Shown here piece after piece: positions 53,523 to 63,338 of a stretch of DNA of 64,000 nucleotides. Position 1 is the stretch's first letter; each line of letters opens with the position of its first letter. The stretch is from Propionivibrio limicola (GTDB lineage Bacteria > Pseudomonadota > Gammaproteobacteria > Burkholderiales > Rhodocyclaceae): the NCBI RefSeq assembly GCF_009469695.1, contig NZ_SSSR01000002.1, forward strand, positions 1-64,000, read 5' to 3'. The notes under the pieces were generated by a model, which saw nothing but the letters and a program-made list of their open reading frames with translations, did no database searches and had not been told where the DNA came from. Made by a program: the position numbers and the translations under genes.

Positions 53523-54307
53523 TGCGACCGCTTGAGGGAAAACGCATCCTCGTGACGCGCCCGGTCGGGCAGTCGGCCGCGTTGGCCGCGCTGATCGCGG
53601 CGCAGGGCGGCGAGGCGGTCAGTTTTCCCTTGCTCGACATTGCGCCGGTCGATGATCCGGGGGCGGTACAGTCGATGGCGGCGCGGCTCGATGAATTTTC
53701 GCTGATCGTCTTTATCAGCCCGAACGCCGTCGACTATGGCCTGCCGCCGCTTCTGGGGGGGCGGGCCTGGCCGGGCAACGTGCAGGCGGCGGCGATCGGC
53801 CAGAGTACGGTGGCGAAACTGGCGCAGTTCGGTATCGACAAGGTCATCGCACCGACCGAGCGCTTCGATTCCGAGGCATTGCTCGACCTGCCACCGTTGC
53901 AGGCCGAACGCGTGCAGGGCCAAAAAGTGCTGATCCTGCGCGGCAACGGCGGGCGGGAATTGTTGGCCGACACCCTGCGCGAGCGCGGGGCCGAGGTCGA
54001 CTGCGTGACCTGCTACCAGCGGTCGGCGCCGGCCGATGGTGCGTCGATTCGGGCGCTGCTGCATCGTCGGCAACTTGACGCGGCGACGATTTCGTCGAGC
54101 GAGGGGCTGCGCAACCTGTTGGCGTTGCTCGATGCCGAGGCGCGTGCGCAGTTGCAAACGCTCCCCGTTTTCGTGCCGCATGCGCGCATCGTCGAAGTGG
54201 CGCACGCGCTCGGCTTGCTGCAGGTCGTGCTGACCGGGCCGGCGGACGCCGGTATCATCAACGGTTTGTGTAATTTTGAGTGGCGTGGCTATGAACGAGA
54301 ATGTTGA
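53522..54307 (+). CDS. hemD: Uroporphyrinogen-III synthase
   Basis: HemD closes hydroxymethylbilane to uroporphyrinogen III with ring D inversion. The 261-residue protein has the diverse HemD fold, with recognisable GKRILVTRPVGQ at the start, IVFISPNAVDYGL, LILRGNGGRELLADTLRERGAEV and TISSSEGLRNLL. The ATG overlaps the hemC stop (TGATG). It overlaps the next gene by 17 bp. Confidence 0.93.
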   Translation: MRPLEGKRILVTRPVGQSAALAALIAAQGGEAVSFPLLDIAPVDDPGAVQSMAARLDEFSLIVFISPNAVDYGLPPLLGGRAWPGNVQAAAIGQSTVAKLAQFGIDKVIAPTERFDSEALLDLPPLQAERVQGQKVLILRGNGGRELLADTLRERGAEVDCVTCYQRSAPADGASIRALLHRRQLDAATISSSEGLRNLLALLDAEARAQLQTLPVFVPHARIVEVAHALGLLQVVLTGPADAGIINGLCNFEWRGYEREC

Positions 54308-55367
54308 TCAATCTTCCGCTTCCACCGACACCGCGGCGCCTTCGCCTTCTTCGCCGCTGTTTACCAAGATGCGTATCAGTCCCTGGGCGTTCATCGCGGC
54401 GGCCGCCTTCGGACTGGCCGGCTGGCAATGGTTCGAAACGCGGGTGCGTCTGGCCGACACGCGGGTTGAGGTAAGCAAGCGCCTGACCGCTAGCGAACTG
54501 GTCGTCGAGGAAACGCAAGCCCAGAGCAAGCAGGCGCAGGAGCAACTCGCGACGCTGCAGGCGACGGTCGACACGCTGAAGGAGCAGGCGGAGGTGGCGA
54601 AGAGCCAGCAGGAAGCGCTGCAATCCCTCTACGAAAGCCTGGCGCGGAACAGCGATGAAGCCGTGCTGGCCGAAGTCGAACAGAACGTGATGTTTGCCGC
54701 GCAGCAACTGCAACTGGCCGGTAACGTGCCGGGCGCGGTGCTGGCCTTGCAGGCCGCCGATTCCCGCCTGGCCGGCAGCAACCGGCCGCAGTTCATTGAA
54801 TTGCGCAAGGTACTGGTGAGCGATCTCGACCATCTGCGCGCGGTGCCGAAGGTCGACATGCAGGGCTTGTACCTGCGCATCGAAAGCGTGATCAGTGCCA
54901 TCGATACGCTGCCGCTCGTCGTCAATGCCCGGCCGCGTGAAAGCAAGAAGGATCCGGTTCCGGCCGCGGCGGCACCGTCACTGGGGTCGCTGAGTTTCTG
55001 GCAGCAACTGCTGTCCGGCTTCTGGTCGGACGTGCGCGGCTTGGTTCGCGTTCAGCGTTTCGACCGCGAGGCGCCGGTGTTGCTCGCTCCGGAGCAGGCG
55101 TTCTTCCTGCGCGAAAACCTCAAGCTGCGTTTGCTCAATGCCCGGCTGGCGCTGCTCTCCCGCGATCAGGAAACGTACCGCGGCGAAATCCGGCAGGCGA
55201 CGGAATGGCTGAGACGCTATTTCAACGGTAGCGACAATGCCGTGCAGACGGCGCAGGCGTCGCTCAAGGAGCTGTCGGCAACGGAAGTGGCCATCGCTCT
55301 GCCCGACATCGCCGCCAGTCTTGAGGCGATCAAGAGCTACAAGGCCAGCCAGGAGCCGAAGCAATGA
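54291..55367 (+). CDS. hemX: HemX-family membrane protein (uroporphyrinogen-III C-methyltransferase-like)
   Basis: This is a 358-residue single-pass inner-membrane protein with one helix (about residues 33-52, WAFIAAAAFGLAGWQWF), a coiled coil (about 60-115) and a large soluble domain typical of HemX (VLALQAADSRL, LVRVQRFDREAPVLLAPEQAFFLRENLKLRLLNARL as two segments). Despite its old name, no methyltransferase motifs are visible, and its role in haem synthesis is not settled. It starts inside hemD and its stop overlaps hemY. Confidence 0.9.
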   Translation: MNENVDQSSASTDTAAPSPSSPLFTKMRISPWAFIAAAAFGLAGWQWFETRVRLADTRVEVSKRLTASELVVEETQAQSKQAQEQLATLQATVDTLKEQAEVAKSQQEALQSLYESLARNSDEAVLAEVEQNVMFAAQQLQLAGNVPGAVLALQAADSRLAGSNRPQFIELRKVLVSDLDHLRAVPKVDMQGLYLRIESVISAIDTLPLVVNARPRESKKDPVPAAAAPSLGSLSFWQQLLSGFWSDVRGLVRVQRFDREAPVLLAPEQAFFLRENLKLRLLNARLALLSRDQETYRGEIRQATEWLRRYFNGSDNAVQTAQASLKELSATEVAIALPDIAASLEAIKSYKASQEPKQ

Positions 55368-56542
55368 AAGGGCTGCTCTGGGTTCTCGCGCTGTTCGCCG
55401 CCGCCGTCGCCCTTTCGCTGGCGGCCTACTACAACGAAGGCTATCTGCTGCTCGTCTATCCGCCGTATCGCGTCGAGATTTCGTTGAATCTCGCGATTGT
55501 CGTGCTGGTTGGCGGCTTTGTCGTGATGTACGGGCTGCTGCGCGGCGTGGCGCTGACGATGTCGCTGCCCGGTCGCGTGCGCGAATTCCGTGCCCGTCGG
55601 CAACGCGAAAAAATGACGCAGGTGCTCGACGACGGCGTGCGCCTTCTGGTTGAAGGTCGCTATGCGCAGGCGATGAAGCGGACTGGCGAAACCTTTGCCG
55701 CCGGTTTCGCGCCCGCGACGTCGGCGCTGCTCGCCGCCCGTGCCGCCCAGCGCTTGCGCGAGAGCGAGAAGCAGAAGCAATGGCTCGAAAAGGCCGTTGC
55801 TCACGATCCGAAGGCGCAGGCGGCCTGCCTGATGCTCGAAGCCGAAATGCTCATCGAAACGCATCGTTTTGCCGAAGCGGCCGAGGTTCTCAAGCGCCTG
55901 CATGCCACGGCCGGCCGGCACATCGCCGCCTTGCGACTTGAATTGCGCGCCCAGCAGGGCTGCGGCAACTGGGACGAGGTCTTGCGCCTTGCCCGCGTAC
56001 TTGAAAAACGCAACGCGCTCGTGCCGGAGCTGGCCCATGAAATCAAGCTCAAGGCGCATCAGGAGAACGTCCGCCAGCGCAGTTCGGATCTGGCGCAATT
56101 GCGGGGTTACCTGAAGAAGATGCCGTCGAGCGAGCGCAGCCCGCGTCTGGCCCGCGTTTATGCCGAGGCCCTCGTCCAGCTTGGCGAACACGAAGAGGCG
56201 GGCGAGTTCATCAAGGCCCAGCTGGAGCGCGAATGGGATTCACGCCTGGCCGGATTGTATGGCCAGGTGCGTGGCGGCGATCTGACGGCGCGTATTGCCG
56301 CCGCCGACAAATGGCTGCCCGCGCATCGGGACGACCCGCAACTCTTGCTGGCGCTCGGCCGTATGTGTTTCGAGCAGCGGTTGTGGGGCAAGGCGCAGGC
56401 CTATCTCGAAGCGGCCTTGTCGGTCGCCGAACTGGGGAGCGACAAGCGCGAAATCCGGCTCGAACTGGCGCGTTTGTTTGAGACCACCGAGCGCGTCGAG
56501 GAGGCCATGCCGCATTACCGGGCGGCGGCGATGGCCGATTGA
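55364..56542 (+). CDS. hemY: HemY-family TPR membrane protein
   Basis: This is a 392-residue protein with two N-terminal membrane helices (about residues 2-20 and 40-58; EGYLLLVYPPYRVEISLNLA between them) and a cytoplasmic region of tetratricopeptide-like helices. It has the typical HemY blocks AARAAQRLRESEKQKQWLEKA and EQRLWGKAQAYLEAALS. This is the proteobacterial HemY, not the protoporphyrinogen oxidase of Bacillus with the same symbol. It ends the hem operon. Confidence 0.92.
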   Translation: MKGLLWVLALFAAAVALSLAAYYNEGYLLLVYPPYRVEISLNLAIVVLVGGFVVMYGLLRGVALTMSLPGRVREFRARRQREKMTQVLDDGVRLLVEGRYAQAMKRTGETFAAGFAPATSALLAARAAQRLRESEKQKQWLEKAVAHDPKAQAACLMLEAEMLIETHRFAEAAEVLKRLHATAGRHIAALRLELRAQQGCGNWDEVLRLARVLEKRNALVPELAHEIKLKAHQENVRQRSSDLAQLRGYLKKMPSSERSPRLARVYAEALVQLGEHEEAGEFIKAQLEREWDSRLAGLYGQVRGGDLTARIAAADKWLPAHRDDPQLLLALGRMCFEQRLWGKAQAYLEAALSVAELGSDKREIRLELARLFETTERVEEAMPHYRAAAMAD

Positions 56543-56587
56543 GGCCGGAGGCTTTGCCCGTCGTTGCGTAGTCCGGGCGTGGGGATG

Positions 56588-56621
56588 AAAAAAGGCCGGG
56601 AGGTGAGTCCCGGCCTTTTTT
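56588..56621. terminator. Bidirectional terminator between hemY and purD
   Basis: A 7-bp GC stem GGCCGGG / CCCGGCC is extended by AAAAAA / TTTTTT with an 8-nt loop. The symmetry lets it serve both convergent transcripts. Confidence 0.9.
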
Positions 56622-56648
56622 GTGGCAGTGTGGCAGACGTAGCACGGC

Positions 56649-57929
56649 TTAGCGCGAGAGAGCCCGGTGTCCGATGTCGCGGCGGAACTGCATGCCGTCG
56701 AAGTGGATGCCGGTGATCGTCTCGTAGGCGAGCTTTTGCGCGAGTTTCACGTTGTCGCCGAGCGCCGTGACGCAGAGCACGCGACCGCCGGCGGTGACGA
56801 CCTTGCCGTCCTGCTCGGTGGTACCGGCTTGGAAAACGCAGACGCTGTCACTGCCGTTGTCAGTTGCCTTTGGCAGGCCGCTGATGACGTCGCCCTTGCG
56901 CGGCGTTTCCGGGTAGTTGGCGGCGGCGAGGACGACGCCGAGCGCGACGCGGCGGTCCCATTCGGCCTCGACCTGGTCGAGCGTGCCAGCGATGGCGTGC
57001 TCGACGAGTTCAACGAGGTTGGACTTCAGGCGCATCATGATCGGCTGCGTTTCCGGGTCGCCCATGCGGCAGTTGAATTCCACCGTCTTCACCGAGCCAT
57101 CCTTGCCGATCATCAGACCGGCGTAGAGGAAGCCGGTGTAGGGCATGCCGTCGGCGGCCATGCCGCGTACCGTCGGCAGGATGATTTCGCGCATCGCCTT
57201 GGCGTGGATTTCCGGCGTGACGACCGGCGCCGGCGAGTAGGCGCCCATGCCTCCCGTGTTCGGGCCGGTGTCGCCGTCGAAAATGCGTTTGTGGTCCTGG
57301 CTCGAAGCCAGCGCGAGCACGTTCTTGCCATCGACCATGACGATGAAGCTGGCCTCCTCGCCGTCGAGGAAGTCTTCGATGACGACACGGGCGCCCGCAT
57401 CGCCGAGCTTGTTGCCGGAGAGCATGTCGTCGATGGCGCGGTGCGCTTCTTCAAGCGACATGGCGACGACGACGCCCTTGCCGGCCGCCAGACCGTCGGC
57501 CTTGATGACGATCGGTGCGCCCTTCTGGTCGACGTAGGAGTGCGCCGCGGCGGTGTCGGAGAAGGTTTCGAAGGAGGCGGTCGGAATCTTGTGCCGGGCC
57601 ATGAAGCGTTTGGCGAAATCCTTCGAGGATTCGAGCTGCGCGGCTTCCTTGGTCGGGCCAAAGATCTTCAGTCCGCGTTCGCGGAACAAATTGACGATGC
57701 CGGCGGCGAGCGGGGCTTCCGGGCCGACGACGGTGAGATGGATTTTCTCCTTCTCGGCGAAGTCGGCGAGCGCGGCCGGGTCGGTGATGTTGATGTTCTC
57801 CAGCTCATGCTGGTGCGCCGTGCCGGCGTTGCCGGGAGCGACATAAACTTTTTGTAGGCCGGGAGCTTTGGCGAGGCGCCAGGCCAGCGCATGTTCGCGT
57901 CCGCCGGAACCGATGACGAGGATTTTCAT
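56649..57929 (-). CDS. purD: Phosphoribosylamine-glycine ligase
   Basis: PurD adds glycine to phosphoribosylamine in purine synthesis. The 426-residue ATP-grasp enzyme has the N-terminal MKILVIGSGGREHALAWRL, the substrate segment VVKADGLAAGKGV-like VIKADGLAAGKGVVVA, DGDTGPNTGGMGAYSP and EFNCRMGDPETQ. It follows purH on the same strand, with a palindromic repeat in the 135-bp gap. Confidence 0.97.
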   Translation of the reverse strand: MKILVIGSGGREHALAWRLAKAPGLQKVYVAPGNAGTAHQHELENINITDPAALADFAEKEKIHLTVVGPEAPLAAGIVNLFRERGLKIFGPTKEAAQLESSKDFAKRFMARHKIPTASFETFSDTAAAHSYVDQKGAPIVIKADGLAAGKGVVVAMSLEEAHRAIDDMLSGNKLGDAGARVVIEDFLDGEEASFIVMVDGKNVLALASSQDHKRIFDGDTGPNTGGMGAYSPAPVVTPEIHAKAMREIILPTVRGMAADGMPYTGFLYAGLMIGKDGSVKTVEFNCRMGDPETQPIMMRLKSNLVELVEHAIAGTLDQVEAEWDRRVALGVVLAAANYPETPRKGDVISGLPKATDNGSDSVCVFQAGTTEQDGKVVTAGGRVLCVTALGDNVKLAQKLAYETITGIHFDGMQFRRDIGHRALSR

Positions 57930-57943
57930 TTGTAGAACCTTTC

Positions 57944-58050
57944 ACCACAGAGGCACAGAGACGCAGAGAAAAGCATGTTATCGGAAACACAGAAAACTTC
58001 CCGATTTTTGCCTTTTTCTGGTTTCCTCTGTGCCTCCGTGTCTCTGTGGT
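57944..58050. repeat. Palindromic repeat of the ACCACAGAG family, copy 2
   Basis: The left arm ACCACAGAGGCACAGAGAC and the right arm ending CCGTGTCTCTGTGGT flank an AT-rich centre. This is the same element type as at 49797-49904, here placed between purH and purD, which are probably co-transcribed. Confidence 0.88.
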
Positions 58051-58064
58051 TAGTGGCTTTGATA

Positions 58065-59657
58065 TTAGTGACGGAAATGACGGGCGCCGGTGAAGACCAT
58101 GGCGATGCCGTGTTCGTCGGCCGCGGCGATGACTTCCTCGTCGCGCATCGAGCCGCCCGGCTGGATGACGGCCTTGGCGCCGGCTTCGGCGAGGACGTCA
58201 ACGCCGTCGCGGAACGGGAAGAAAGCGTCGGAGGCGACGACCGAACCCTTCAGGTCGAGACCGGCGTGCTGGGCCTTGATGCAGGCGATCTTGGTCGAAT
58301 CGACGCGGCTCATCTGGCCGGCGCCGACGCCGAGCGTCATGCCGTTGCCGCAGAAGACGATGGCGTTGGATTTGACGAACTTGGCGACGCGTTCGGCGAA
58401 GAGCAGGTCTTCGATCTGTTGCGCGCTTGGCGCAACTTTGGTGACGACCTTGAGGTCGCTGGCTTGCGCCGTGAAGTTGTCGGCCGTCTGCACCAGCAGG
58501 CCGCCGCCGACGCGCTTGTATTCGAGCGCGTTGAGCTCGCGCGAGATTGGCACGACAAGCACGCGCAGGTTCTGCTTGGCGGCCAGCGCGGCCTTGGCTT
58601 CGGCAGTGAAGGCCGGGGCGATCAGCACTTCGACGAAGTGCTTGCGCTCGTTCATGGCGTTGACGATGTCCATGCCGACTTCGCCGTTGAAGGCGATGAT
58701 GCCACCGAAGGCCGAGGTCGAATCGGTCTTGAAGGCTTTTTCGTAGGCGCCGAGCAGGTTGCCGTCGATAGCGACGCCGCACGGATTGGCGTGCTTGACG
58801 ATGACGCAGGCCGGCACATCGAAGGATTTGACGCATTCCCAAGCCGCGTCCGAGTCGCCGATGTTGTTGTAGGAGAGTTCCTTGCCCTGCAACTGGGTGT
58901 AGGCGGCGATGCTGCCGGCCACCGGCGCGGTGTCGCGGTAGAAGGCGGCGCTCTGGTGCGAGTTCTCGCCGTAGCGCAGCACTTCGACGCGGTCGAAAGC
59001 GAGTTGCAGCTTGGCCGGGAAGATCGACGGAGCCGGCGCGGCTTCGGCGGCCTTGGTTTCAGCGCCTTCGTCGAGACCGGTCAGCCAGTTGGCGATCATG
59101 CTGTCGTAGCGCGCCGTGTGGGTGAAGGCCTTCTTGGCGAGGTTGAAGCGGGTGCCCAGTTGCAGGGCGCCGCCGTTGGCCTGCATTTCGCTCAGGATGG
59201 CCGGGTAGTCTTCCGGATCGGTGACGATGGCGACGCCGGCGTAGTTCTTGGCCGAGGAGCGGACCATGGCCGGACCGCCGATGTCGATGTTCTCGATCGC
59301 GTCTTCGAGCGTCACGCCGTCCTTGGCGATGGTGGCGGCGAACGGGTAGAGGTTCACGCAGACCAGATCGATCATCGGGATGCCGTGCTGCTCGATTGTC
59401 GCCATGTGTTCCGGCAGGTCGCGGCGGGCGAGGATGCCGCCATGCACTTTCGGGTGCAGCGTCTTGACGCGGCCGTCGAGCATTTCCGGGAAACCGGTGT
59501 AGTCGCCGATTTCGGTGACGGCAAGGCCGGCATCGCGCAGCAGTTTGGCGGTGCCGCCAGTGGACAGGAGCTTGACGCCTTGCGCGGCGAGACCTTGGGC
59601 GAATTCGAGCGCGCCGCGTTTGTCGGAAAGGCTGATCAGAGCTTGGCGAATTTTCAT
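58065..59657 (-). CDS. purH: AICAR transformylase/IMP cyclohydrolase
   Basis: PurH is the bifunctional enzyme of the last two steps to IMP. The 530-residue product has the N-terminal cyclohydrolase domain ([40 protein letters not shown]) and the C-terminal transformylase domain ([35 protein letters not shown]). It follows fis by 160 bp, the usual betaproteobacterial order dusB-fis-purH-purD. Confidence 0.97.
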   Translation of the reverse strand: MKIRQALISLSDKRGALEFAQGLAAQGVKLLSTGGTAKLLRDAGLAVTEIGDYTGFPEMLDGRVKTLHPKVHGGILARRDLPEHMATIEQHGIPMIDLVCVNLYPFAATIAKDGVTLEDAIENIDIGGPAMVRSSAKNYAGVAIVTDPEDYPAILSEMQANGGALQLGTRFNLAKKAFTHTARYDSMIANWLTGLDEGAETKAAEAAPAPSIFPAKLQLAFDRVEVLRYGENSHQSAAFYRDTAPVAGSIAAYTQLQGKELSYNNIGDSDAAWECVKSFDVPACVIVKHANPCGVAIDGNLLGAYEKAFKTDSTSAFGGIIAFNGEVGMDIVNAMNERKHFVEVLIAPAFTAEAKAALAAKQNLRVLVVPISRELNALEYKRVGGGLLVQTADNFTAQASDLKVVTKVAPSAQQIEDLLFAERVAKFVKSNAIVFCGNGMTLGVGAGQMSRVDSTKIACIKAQHAGLDLKGSVVASDAFFPFRDGVDVLAEAGAKAVIQPGGSMRDEEVIAAADEHGIAMVFTGARHFRH

Positions 59658-59817
59658 GTCGAGGACTTTCTCAGGTTAAAGATCGCCACAGGATTCGGGG
59701 CGGCTGGCCGGGCAATCGATATCCGGCCAGCCCGCTGCCGTGCTTGCGGCGGGTAAGACTTGCGGGGAATAAATCAGAAAAAGCAGAAAAAGGACTAGAA
59801 AAAATCAGATACGCGAA

Positions 59818-60054
59818 TCAGAGCAACTGGTGTTCGGTAATTTTCTTGCGCAGCGTGTTGCGGTTGATGCCGAGCATTTCGGCGGCCAGCGTCTGGTTGC
59901 CGCCGGCTTGCTGCAGGATGACTTCGAGCATCGGACGCTCGACGCTCTTCAGCACCATGTCGTAGATGCTCGACGGCGATTCACCGTCGAGATCCCTGAA
60001 ATAGGTTTCCAGCGCGCCCTTGATGCAGGCGGAAATGTCGTGATCGCGTTTCAT
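59818..60054 (-). CDS. fis: DNA-binding protein Fis
   Basis: This is a 78-residue nucleoid protein of the Fis family. It has an N-terminal dimer part and a C-terminal helix-turn-helix with VERPMLEVILQQAGGNQTLAAEMLGINRNTLRKKI (as continuous blocks), nearly identical to NtrC-type HTH ends. It is shorter than E. coli Fis (98 residues), as is usual in betaproteobacteria. Its ATG overlaps the dusB stop. Confidence 0.95.
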   Translation of the reverse strand: MKRDHDISACIKGALETYFRDLDGESPSSIYDMVLKSVERPMLEVILQQAGGNQTLAAEMLGINRNTLRKKITEHQLL

Positions 60055-61091
60055 GCGGCGAGTCCCTCACTGTCGTTGCTATTGTTGTTGTCGGTCGGGT
60101 CGTAACGCAGGTGTTCGCTGTGCTCGGCCAGACTCAGGAAAAATGTGTTGACGGCGCCCTGCTGCGTGGCGACATCGGGGAGCAGGTTCATGTGGTGGCG
60201 GAACGCCGCCGAACCGACCAGCCCCTTGGTGTACCAGGAGATGTGCTTGCGCGCGACGCGCACGCCGGTTTCGACGCCGTAAAACGCGTACAGGTCGTCG
60301 AGGTGGGCGAGCAGGATGGCGTGGATTTCGCTGACGCGCGGCGGCGGCAGGTGCGTGCCGGTCGCCAGAAAGTGTTCGATTTCGCGGAACAGCCACGGGC
60401 GGCCCTGCGCGGCGCGGCCGATCATCAGCGCGTCGACGCCGGTGACGTCAAGCACGTGTTTGGCCTTTTCCGGCGAGGTGATGTCGCCGTTGGCGATCAC
60501 CGGGATCTGCGCGGCGGCCTTGATCTCGGCAATCGTTTCGTATTCGGCGTGGCCGGTATAGCCGCAGGCGCGGGTGCGGCCATGCACGGCGAGGGCGCGG
60601 ATGCCCGACTGCTCGGCAATTTTCAGGATGTTCAGCGCGTTGCGGCTGGTCTTGTCCCAGCCGGTGCGGATTTTCAGCGTCACCGGCGTTTCGGGGACGG
60701 CCTGGACGACGGCTTCGAGAATCTGGCCGACCAGCGTTTCGTCCTTGAGCAGGGCGGAGCCGGCCATCACGTTGCAGATTTTCTTAGCCGGGCAGCCCAT
60801 GTTGATGTCGATGATCTGGGCGCCGCGCTCGACGTTGTGGCGGGCGGCATCGGCCATCATCTTCGGCACCGAGCCGGCAATCTGCACCGAAATCGGTTTC
60901 ACTTCGCCATCGTGGTTGGCGCGCCGCTGCGTCTTGGCGCTGCCGTAAAGCAGCGAGTTGGACGTCACCATTTCCGAGACGGCCAGGCCGGCGCCCATCT
61001 TCTTGCACAGTTGCCGGAACGGACGGTCGGTGACCCCGGCCATCGGGGCGACAAAAAGATTGTTCCGGAGCGAGAAACCGACGAATTCCAT
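60051..61091 (-). CDS. dusB: tRNA-dihydrouridine synthase B
   Basis: DusB is an FMN enzyme that reduces uridine to dihydrouridine in tRNA. The 346-residue protein starts MEFVGFSLRNNLFVAPMAGVTD and has the catalytic cysteine motif DINMGCPAKKICNVMAGSALL, RTGW, HGRTRACGYTG and ANGDITSPEKA. The ATG at 61091 matches the conserved start; a longer frame to 61226 is spurious. It is translationally coupled to fis. Confidence 0.96.
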   Translation of the reverse strand: MEFVGFSLRNNLFVAPMAGVTDRPFRQLCKKMGAGLAVSEMVTSNSLLYGSAKTQRRANHDGEVKPISVQIAGSVPKMMADAARHNVERGAQIIDINMGCPAKKICNVMAGSALLKDETLVGQILEAVVQAVPETPVTLKIRTGWDKTSRNALNILKIAEQSGIRALAVHGRTRACGYTGHAEYETIAEIKAAAQIPVIANGDITSPEKAKHVLDVTGVDALMIGRAAQGRPWLFREIEHFLATGTHLPPPRVSEIHAILLAHLDDLYAFYGVETGVRVARKHISWYTKGLVGSAAFRHHMNLLPDVATQQGAVNTFFLSLAEHSEHLRYDPTDNNNSNDSEGLAA

Positions 61092-61217
61092 GTGGGGTAG
61101 TGTGCAGGTGTGGCAGGGAAGGGGGCGGATTTTACTCTTGTTGCCGCCTAAAAAATAGTCAATTGACCTATCGGGAGCGGAATAAAATTCTTGACATGCG
61201 GGGTGCGCTCGCCTTGT

Positions 61218-61252
61218 AAAAAACAAAAAGCCCCGGCAGGCTGCCCGGGGCT
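61218..61252 (-). terminator. Terminator of the min operon
   Basis: The stem AGCCCCGG / CCGGGGCT has an 8-nt loop. On the minus strand it is followed by TTTTGTTTTTT. It lies 22 bp after the minE stop. Confidence 0.88.
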
Positions 61253-61274
61253 GTCTGGTCGATGCGCGGAGACG

Positions 61275-61541
61275 TCAGCGTGCGGCGCCCGGCTCCGGCA
61301 GGACGATGTTGACCTCGAGCACCTCGTAATTGCCTTGTTTCTCCAGCGATACCTTGATGTCGTCCTGATTGACCGAAACGTACTTGGAGATGACGGCCAC
61401 CAGTTCCTGCTGCAGCTCGGGCAGGAAGTTCGGCTTGCTGGAGAGGCTGTTGCGCTCGTGCGCGATGATGAGCTGCAGCCTTTCCTTGGCCTGAACCGCC
61501 GATTTCGGTTTGTTGCCGAAGATGAGTGAAAGCAGGGACAT
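61275..61541 (-). CDS. minE: Cell division topological factor MinE
   Basis: This is an 88-residue protein with the N-terminal membrane/MinD-binding part ([29 protein letters not shown]) and the C-terminal topological domain with [16 protein letters not shown]. MinE drives pole-to-pole oscillation of MinCD by stimulating the MinD ATPase. It begins 1 bp after the minD stop. Confidence 0.96.
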   Translation of the reverse strand: MSLLSLIFGNKPKSAVQAKERLQLIIAHERNSLSSKPNFLPELQQELVAVISKYVSVNQDDIKVSLEKQGNYEVLEVNIVLPEPGAAR

Positions 61542-61542
61542 C

Positions 61543-62364
61543 CTATTTTCCCCCGAACAGTCGCTTGAGCAGGCCGGGTTTTTCGTAATCGACGAAACGC
61601 AACGGCTTGGTGTGGCCGAGGAAACGATCGACGACGTCGAGGTAGGCTTCGGAAACGTCGCTGTCTTTCAAATGGATGGCCGGCGTGCCCTGGTTGGACG
61701 ACTGCAGCACGATTTCCGATTCCGGGATGACGCCGATGATCGGCACGCGCAGGATTTCCTGCACGTCCTTGTAGGAGAGCATTTCGCCTTCGTCGACACG
61801 TTTCGACGAATAGCGGGTGATCAGCAGGTGCTCCTTGACCGGTTCACCGCCCGCCATGGCGCGCCGCGACTTGGCCTGGATGATGCCGAGGATGCGGTCG
61901 GAGTCGCGCACCGACGAGACTTCCGGGTTGGTGACGATCAGCGCCTCGTCGGCGAAGGTCAGTGCCATCACCGCACCGCGTTCGATGCCGGCCGGCGAAT
62001 CGCAGACGACGTAGTCGAAGCCCATGTGCTCAAGCTCCTTCAGCACCTTTTCGACGCCTTCTTCGGTCAGCGCGTCCTTGTCGCGTGTCTGCGAAGCGGG
62101 CAGCACGTACAGGTTGTCGTTGCCGCAGTGCTTGTCCTTGATCAGCGCCTGCGTCAGCGTGGCTTCGCCGTGGAGGACGTTGACCAGGTCGTAGACGACG
62201 CGGCGTTCGCAGCCCATGATCAGGTCGAGGTTGCGCAGACCGATATCGAAATCGATGACGGCCGTCTTGAAGCCGCGCAGGGCCAGGCCGGAGGAGAAGC
62301 TGGCGCTGGTGGTGGTCTTGCCAACGCCACCCTTGCCGGAAGTTACGACGACGATTCGTGTCAC
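61543..62364 (-). CDS. minD: Septum-site determining ATPase MinD
   Basis: This is a 273-residue ParA-type ATPase with the deviant Walker A motif [23 protein letters not shown] and [10 protein letters not shown]. It has a C-terminal amphipathic membrane-targeting helix ending [10 protein letters not shown]. It recruits MinC to the membrane and is in turn removed by MinE. It lies between minC and minE on the minus strand. Confidence 0.97.
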   Translation of the reverse strand: MTRIVVVTSGKGGVGKTTTSASFSSGLALRGFKTAVIDFDIGLRNLDLIMGCERRVVYDLVNVLHGEATLTQALIKDKHCGNDNLYVLPASQTRDKDALTEEGVEKVLKELEHMGFDYVVCDSPAGIERGAVMALTFADEALIVTNPEVSSVRDSDRILGIIQAKSRRAMAGGEPVKEHLLITRYSSKRVDEGEMLSYKDVQEILRVPIIGVIPESEIVLQSSNQGTPAIHLKDSDVSEAYLDVVDRFLGHTKPLRFVDYEKPGLLKRLFGGK

Positions 62365-62450
62365 GAACGTTTCTCCGTTGAAAAAAACGTGATTTTACCT
62401 GTTGCCGGAATTTTTTACCGGATCGCTTGATGCCATGCGGCAACGGGTGC

Positions 62451-63233
62451 TCAGTCTGTCCGCAAGGCGACGATGGACAGGTTGCTGCCTTTGCCCGGCT
62501 CTTCAGAGAGCTGGATCTGTACCGGTTGTCCGGCCAGTTGGTCCGGGATGCCGGCCTCGAACGTGCGATACACGCCGGCGATCGACACCAGTTCTGCCTC
62601 GAAGCGGGTGGTGAAGATGCGTGCCGTCGTCGCGCCGCTGGCGCCGGCCAGCGCCCGCCCGCGCAGCGGAGCGTAGACGTGGATGCTGCCGTCGGCGATG
62701 ACTTCCGCCCCGGCATTGACGGCCGCCAGGACGACGAGATCGCCGCCGCGTGCGTAAGCCTGTTGGCCCGAGCGCAGTGGCCGGTCGATGATCAGCGTCG
62801 GCACAAAGGCGGGGGCGGGCGGCTGTGGTGCCGCGACGGCTTCCGGGGCCGCTGGTTGAGGGGGCGGGGGGGCAGGTTCGGTGCGTTCTTCCACCGTGCG
62901 GGTCGGGCGTTTGAACGCGGCGAGGCTCGGCAAGCCGGCGCCGGCGGCGTTCGTGCGCAATGCCTCGCTTCCGCCGCGCACGCCAATCACGCGCAGCCCG
63001 TGCCCGTCGAGGATCGCCTTGAGCGCGGCCCAGTCGGCGGAGATCTCCTCGGGATCAATCGAATCGAGTTCGATGACCGCCGCATCGCCATCGAAGAACT
63101 CGTCGTCGCCGAACAGTTCCGTGGCCGCCTTGGCGACTTGCCGTGCCTGCAGCGAATGCAGCGTGACGCTGACGACCGGAAGGGTGGTCCCCTTGAATTC
63201 GATCAGTTGGATTTTTTTGTTGTTTCGTGCCAT
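62451..63233 (-). CDS. minC: Septum-site determining protein MinC
   Basis: This is a 260-residue FtsZ inhibitor. The N-terminal domain (residues 1-105) has LEFKGT-like [17 protein letters not shown] proline/alanine-rich linker (about 115-150) follows, then a C-terminal beta-helix domain with [25 protein letters not shown] followed by [19 protein letters not shown], the MinC signature. It heads minC-minD-minE. Confidence 0.95.
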   Translation of the reverse strand: MARNNKKIQLIEFKGTTLPVVSVTLHSLQARQVAKAATELFGDDEFFDGDAAVIELDSIDPEEISADWAALKAILDGHGLRVIGVRGGSEALRTNAAGAGLPSLAAFKRPTRTVEERTEPAPPPPQPAAPEAVAAPQPPAPAFVPTLIIDRPLRSGQQAYARGGDLVVLAAVNAGAEVIADGSIHVYAPLRGRALAGASGATTARIFTTRFEAELVSIAGVYRTFEAGIPDQLAGQPVQIQLSEEPGKGSNLSIVALRTD

Positions 63234-63338
63234 GAGTCGGGAGAAATGAAGCGGTATGCGACGAATGCGTCGGGGCGGAACAGTCTAGCCGAGTCCGCAC
63301 AGAAAATGAACGAAGCCGCCGGCGGGCGGCAGGACGTC

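Noticed and set aside
57975-59756. 593-codon plus-strand frame opposite purH
   Set aside because: It is antisense to canonical PurH and shows no recognisable domain.
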